From an uncultured Synechococcus sp. (GTDB taxonomy: Bacteria > Cyanobacteriota > Cyanobacteriia > PCC-6307 > Cyanobiaceae): a stretch of 6,334 nt of DNA. Location: assembly GCA_913040905.1 (NCBI GenBank), contig CAJWIC010000083.1, forward strand, positions 1-6,334. Reading direction: 5' to 3'. Each line of letters starts with the position of its first letter. The first letter of the stretch is position 1. The notes beneath the pieces were generated by a model, which saw only the letters and a list, made by a program, of their open reading frames with translations, made no database searches and was not told where the DNA came from. This document shows, piece by piece, positions 1-6,334 of this stretch. The translations under genes were made by a program, and so were the position numbers.

Positions 1-66
1 GGGCAGGAACTGATGCATCACCGTGATGGATCCGATCGCTGAATCTTCTCACCATCGGTTGCCGCC

Positions 67-72
67 GGAGGA
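67..72 (+). promoter_or_regulatory. Ribosome binding site supporting the cobN start at 83
   Basis: GGAGGA matches the anti-Shine-Dalgarno sequence and sits 10 bases before ATG 83. This is slightly long but workable. The upstream candidates GTG 23 and ATG 26 have only AGGA at 5-8, about 14-17 bases away, so this site favours the shorter CobN. It lies inside the 20-codon extension that an upstream start would translate. Confidence 0.55.
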
Positions 73-82
73 CAATGGCGCC

Positions 83-3800
<3,718 letters not shown>

Positions 3801-3811
<11 letters not shown>

Positions 3812-4355
3812 GGTCCCGCACCATCTGGCGGAATGGGTCGATGGAACCGGGCTTGGATGAGGGTGCGGCCTGGCCCACCTTGGTTTGCGGTGAATCCTCA
3901 GCTTTGAGGATCTCCTTACGAGCGACGGGGGCGGCGTTCGCTGCTGCTGGTGAGTTCACGGAGGTCACGGCCGTGCCGCGCAGCCGTTTGTTCATCTCTT
4001 CAGTGGTGACCTGTTCGGCGAAGGTCTTTTTAACGGGCTTGGGGATCCCCGCTGTCAGATTGATCGACTCCTCCTTCTTCACGCTGCCGCCCAGGCCTTC
4101 ACTGCGTTTATCCAAGGATTCGGTCTCCGCCGCCACCGTCATGATCTGTTCCTTCGACCCGGGACTGTCCAGGGTGCCTGGGAAGGTGCGGCGAATCGTC
4201 TTCGACTCGCGCATGTAATTGACGTCTCCCAGCGATGAGGAGGAATCAGCATCCAGGAAGAACTCGGCCGGTTTCTCCTTGGCTGGCTTGCGTGGCTTGA
4301 TCGTGTTGTCGGAATCCTGCGAATCCTGGTTCAGAAAACGATCAAAGATGCCCAT
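3801..4355 (-). CDS. Unrecognised, probably disordered 184-residue protein
   Basis: I do not recognise a named family. The protein is hydrophilic, rich in Ser, Lys, Glu, Thr and Pro, with no Cys, His or Trp and one Tyr (Y47), so most of it is probably disordered and it binds no metal through Cys or His. Three segments look ordered or constrained: an amphipathic N-terminus (MGIFDRFL), a central block EFFLDADSSSSLGDVNYMR followed by ESKTIRRTFPGT (about residues 31-61), and a C-terminal IDPFRQMVRDLNK. A helical stretch around KKTFAEQVTTEEMNKRLRG is also plausible. There is no signal peptide or membrane segment. The layout of short motifs joined by disordered linkers is typical of adaptor or scaffold proteins, which is inference only. 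It starts 27 bases after the PHP gene with no clear Shine-Dalgarno, is probably the last gene of the operon, and its stop lies within the end of cobN. Motif character and in-operon position argue that it is a real gene. Confidence 0.8.
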
Positions 4356-4382
4356 GTCGACCGGAACTGAGATGGAAAGAAC

Positions 4383-5030
4383 TTAGCGGCCACCAAGGTC
4401 GATTCCATGACTGTCGGTGCCACACGTACGCAAAAGGCCAAGTTTGGCCAGTTGGCGATCGATGGCCTCGCAGATCATCGGACTGGGTGTCCAGACCGTC
4501 TGCATGTCGTAGTCGTACCAGGCTTCACCACCATCAAAGCCAAGCCTGGCGGCTTCGTCGATCAGCAGGTCGTGCCCCAATCGATACCGGGCCGGGTGTG
4601 CCAACACCGCCAATCCACCGGCTTCATGAATGGCCTTGACCACGGAGTCTGCCCGCAATAACTCCCCCACCACGGCATCGCCACGGTTGTAGGGCTCCAG
4701 AGCTGGATGGCCCAGTTCAAACCCAAGGGCCAGCACATGAACAAGGCAGCCTTTCAGCAGGCAACTGATCTCCATCCCACTCCACAGGGTTGGCACCACG
4801 GCACCTTCATTGCGTTGTGCCTCAAGCCAATCCGCCATCGGTTGAAAGGCCCGCGAACTGTGGTGGTCGGTCACCGCGAGGTGAGCGAGCCCACGCTCGG
4901 CGGCTTGGTGAATCAACGCAATGGGATCGAGGCTGCCGTCGCTGCAGATCGTGTGGCAATGGAAGTTGAAAGAGCCTGGGCAGCTCTCGGGGCCAACCTC
5001 GGCCAGAACGGCTCGCAGTGGGTGACTCAT
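4383..5030 (-). CDS. PHP-domain metal-dependent phosphoesterase
   Basis: A single PHP domain fills the 215-residue protein. All the usual metal ligands can be placed: HCH at H24/H26 with SDG at D31, TDHH at H56, the GMEIS glutamate E87, H98 in VHVLALGF, AHP at H145 and GTDSHG at D206/H208. This is the layout of stand-alone PHP enzymes such as RNase AM (YciV/TrpH), which use a trinuclear metal site to cleave phosphoester bonds in RNA 5' ends or nucleotides. At 215 residues it is clearly shorter than the roughly 290 of RNase AM, with little space between E87 and H145 for the extra subdomain, so substrate may differ. The residue after the TDH histidine is another His instead of the common Asp. 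It is probably cytoplasmic. I chose ATG 5030 because a GGAG lies 6 bases upstream and the domain begins soon after; a longer reading to 5084 would overlap hemJ and adds no domain sequence. The start is 1 base after the hemJ stop, suggesting coupled translation. Confidence 0.87.
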   Translation of the reverse strand: MSHPLRAVLAEVGPESCPGSFNFHCHTICSDGSLDPIALIHQAAERGLAHLAVTDHHSSRAFQPMADWLEAQRNEGAVVPTLWSGMEISCLLKGCLVHVLALGFELGHPALEPYNRGDAVVGELLRADSVVKAIHEAGGLAVLAHPARYRLGHDLLIDEAARLGFDGGEAWYDYDMQTVWTPSPMICEAIDRQLAKLGLLRTCGTDSHGIDLGGR

Positions 5031-5031
5031 C

Positions 5032-5610
5032 TCAGTCTCCAGCGAAGGCCTGGGCTTCGGCCCGCAGGCGACGCCAACGGGCATAAAACTGAATCGAGGC
5101 GGCCATGAACACCACCAAACCCACGATGAACCAGGTGGCAGCTCCGGTCGGGAACTGGTTCTTGAACACCACCAGCATCACCACAATCACCAGCAACAAG
5201 GTGGGAAGTTCATTCAGTGCCCGCAGCTGTTTGCCGCTCCACTGACAGGTCCCGGCCTGGAGTTGTGCCATCAAGCGATAGCAAGCGACGTGATATGCCA
5301 AAAGGCCTGCCACAAAGGCCAACTTGGCGTGCATCCAACTCTGATGCAGCCAGCTGGGTTGGGCGACCAACAAGCCGATGGCCATTGACACCGCCACCAC
5401 CATTCCAGGCGTCGTGATGATGTTGGCGAGGCGTTTTTCCATCAGGCTGTACTGATCCCGGAAGGGCTGCTGCAGCTCAGGCGCCAGTTCCGCCGTTTCA
5501 ACGTGATAGATGAACAGCCGCACGAGGTAGAACAATCCGGCGAACCAGACCACCACGCCAACGATGTGAAGGGTCTTGAACCAGAGGTAGGCCTCAGGCG
5601 GGAGGGGCAT
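5032..5610 (-). CDS. hemJ: Protoporphyrinogen IX oxidase HemJ (UPF0093 membrane protein)
   Basis: HemJ oxidises protoporphyrinogen IX to protoporphyrin IX, the last shared step before the heme and chlorophyll branches, and replaces HemG or HemY in most cyanobacteria. The 192-residue protein has about five hydrophobic segments (near 13-35, 62-84, 93-113, 135-150 and 157-177), as expected for this membrane family. The HemJ signatures are present: FKTLHIVGVVVWFAGLFYLV with H15, a short loop ending in LMEKRL, IITTPGM at 64-70, WMHAKL at 92-97 with K96, WSGKQLRALNE at 124-134, and AASIQFYARWRR near the C-terminus. These match the Synechocystis HemJ (slr1790) sequence as I remember it. CopD-family copper proteins share the distant fold, but this wording is HemJ. 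I chose ATG 5610; a GTG at 5622 adds four residues and neither has a well-spaced Shine-Dalgarno. The gene starts 35 bases after the photolyase-related gene and ends 1 base before the PHP gene, so it is probably co-transcribed with both. Confidence 0.88.
   Translation of the reverse strand: MPLPPEAYLWFKTLHIVGVVVWFAGLFYLVRLFIYHVETAELAPELQQPFRDQYSLMEKRLANIITTPGMVVAVSMAIGLLVAQPSWLHQSWMHAKLAFVAGLLAYHVACYRLMAQLQAGTCQWSGKQLRALNELPTLLLVIVVMLVVFKNQFPTGAATWFIVGLVVFMAASIQFYARWRRLRAEAQAFAGD
5037..5040 (-). promoter_or_regulatory. Ribosome binding site of the PHP gene
   Basis: On the minus strand GGAG occurs within the last codons of hemJ, 6 bases before the ATG at 5030. The spacing is near ideal, and it decides the start in favour of MSHPLRAVL over the longer in-frame reading. 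Because it lies inside hemJ, ribosomes finishing hemJ could directly re-initiate here. Confidence 0.6.
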
Positions 5611-5645
5611 CAGCGCAACCACACTCCGCCGACCTTACGCAGGTC

Positions 5646-6334
5646 TCAGGTGAGGCCGTCAAGAAAATCAGCCGCCCGACGCTGATGGCTCAAAAGTGTC
5701 TCTGGAGCCATTCTGTCGAGATTGCGCGCCATCATCGCCAGGCGGTACTGACTGCGGAAGAAGTCACCGTGGCGATGGATGAAACTCCAGAACAGACCAT
5801 CCCAGACTTCACACCACGGACCCTTGCGGTAGTCCGACATCTTGCGCACGTAGTTCGAACCGGAGAGGTACGGCTTGGTCGTGAAAATGCCGCCATCGGC
5901 GAACTGGCTCATGCCGTAGACGTTGGGCACCATCACCCAGTCGTAGGCATCGACGAACAGTTCCATGAACCAGGTGTAGATCCGTGTTGGATGGAAACCG
6001 CACAGCAGCATCACGTTGCCGAGCAGCATCAGCCGCTCGATGTGGTGGCAATAGCCCGTGTCGAGGGCATGACGAATGGCGTCATCGATCGGCGGCAGCC
6101 CTGTCGATCCTGTGTAGAAGGCCTCAGGGATCGGACGATCGTCGAACTGCCAGAAGTTGCTGGTGCGCATGGTCCCCCCGTGTCGGCGGTACATCGCCGC
6201 CATGAATTCGCGCCAGCCGATGATCTGACGGATGAATCCCTCCAGGGAGTTGAGCGGAACATCGCCGGATTCAGCCCTCGCAAGGGTGCGGTCCAGCACC
6301 TGCTGGGGCGTCAGCAGGCCGATGTTGAGCATCG
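5646..6334 (-). CDS. Cryptochrome/photolyase-related protein, C-terminal part (5' end outside window)
   Basis: This is the FAD-binding C-terminal portion of a deoxyribodipyrimidine photolyase-related protein, the family that includes the bacterial (6-4) photolyases and CryB-type cryptochromes. It is a soluble flavoprotein expected to use light to repair DNA or to sense light. Visible family signatures are LEGFIRQIIGWREFM, TGYCHHIERLMLLGN, FVDAYDWVMVPNVYGMSQFA, DGGIFTTKPYLSGSNYVRKM and the following SDY. About 228 residues are seen; full proteins are about 500, so the N-terminal antenna-type domain and true start lie beyond the right edge. The Met codon at 6332 is internal. The [4Fe-4S] cysteines of the typical iron-sulfur members are apparently missing: MSDY is followed by RKGPWCEVWDGLFW, without the CxxC and loop, and the upstream Cys position reads Pro (GLPPIDDAI). 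It is the first visible gene of the minus-strand operon. Family assignment is firm; repair versus signalling cannot be told from this part. Confidence 0.9.
   Translation of the reverse strand, partial: MLNIGLLTPQQVLDRTLARAESGDVPLNSLEGFIRQIIGWREFMAAMYRRHGGTMRTSNFWQFDDRPIPEAFYTGSTGLPPIDDAIRHALDTGYCHHIERLMLLGNVMLLCGFHPTRIYTWFMELFVDAYDWVMVPNVYGMSQFADGGIFTTKPYLSGSNYVRKMSDYRKGPWCEVWDGLFWSFIHRHGDFFRSQYRLAMMARNLDRMAPETLLSHQRRAADFLDGLT

Noticed and set aside
1..42. Possible end of an upstream plus-strand gene, with frame 1 open from the left edge to a TGA at 40-42
   Set aside because: Fourteen codons at the edge are too few to recognise, and frame 2 also closes early (11-13). It could be a gene end or chance.
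23..82. An N-terminal extension of CobN from GTG 23 or ATG 26
   Set aside because: The 20 extra residues show no family character, the start lacks a well-spaced ribosome binding site, and the GGAGGA at 67-72 supports ATG 83.
5032..5084. A longer PHP protein starting at 5084
   Set aside because: The extra 18 residues overlap the hemJ end and look like a shadow of it, while ATG 5030 has a well-placed GGAG and leads straight into the domain.
5032..5610. Copper-resistance protein CopD as the identity of the membrane protein
   Set aside because: The CopD label reflects only distant fold similarity. The MEKRL, IITTPGM, WSGKQLRALNE and AASIQFYA segments are those of HemJ.

Overview
The window most likely comes from a marine picocyanobacterium of the Synechococcus/Prochlorococcus lineage, and a GC-rich marine Synechococcus fits best. 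The evidence is a cyanobacterial-type CobN, a HemJ that closely resembles my memory of the Synechocystis protein, a cryptochrome/photolyase-related protein, compact gene packing and a GC content that looks to be around 60%. No search could be run, so this placement rests on recognition of protein sequence.

Layout: the left 60% is one large plus-strand gene, cobN (83-3811), the large porphyrin-binding subunit of cobaltochelatase. It meets, tail to tail with an 11-base overlap, a run of four minus-strand genes that fills the rest of the window. Read in the direction of transcription (right to left), these are: a cryptochrome/photolyase-related protein cut by the right edge (5646-6334); hemJ, a membrane protoporphyrinogen IX oxidase (5032-5610); a small PHP-type metal-dependent phosphoesterase (4383-5030); and an unrecognised, probably disordered 184-residue protein (3801-4355). 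Gaps between the minus-strand genes are about 35 (or 23), 1 and 27 bases, so they look like a single transcription unit, with hemJ and the PHP gene probably translationally coupled. No gene-free stretch exceeds 100 bases.

How the genes may work together: CobN and HemJ both act on tetrapyrroles. CobN works in corrinoid (B12-type) synthesis. HemJ acts on the trunk leading to heme and chlorophyll. The photolyase-related protein is a flavoprotein family of light-driven DNA repair or light sensing, and the PHP protein probably acts on nucleotides, nucleic acids or another phosphoester. A link between porphyrin synthesis and light damage is tempting, but conserved gene order in small cyanobacterial genomes would explain the grouping equally well.

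The window holds no RNA gene, mobile element, CRISPR array or clear intrinsic terminator that I can support. The points most worth a second look are the apparent loss of the [4Fe-4S] cysteines in the photolyase-related protein, the unknown disordered protein at the operon end, and the convergent overlap with no room for a terminator. I found no clear sign of a wholly new multi-gene system.
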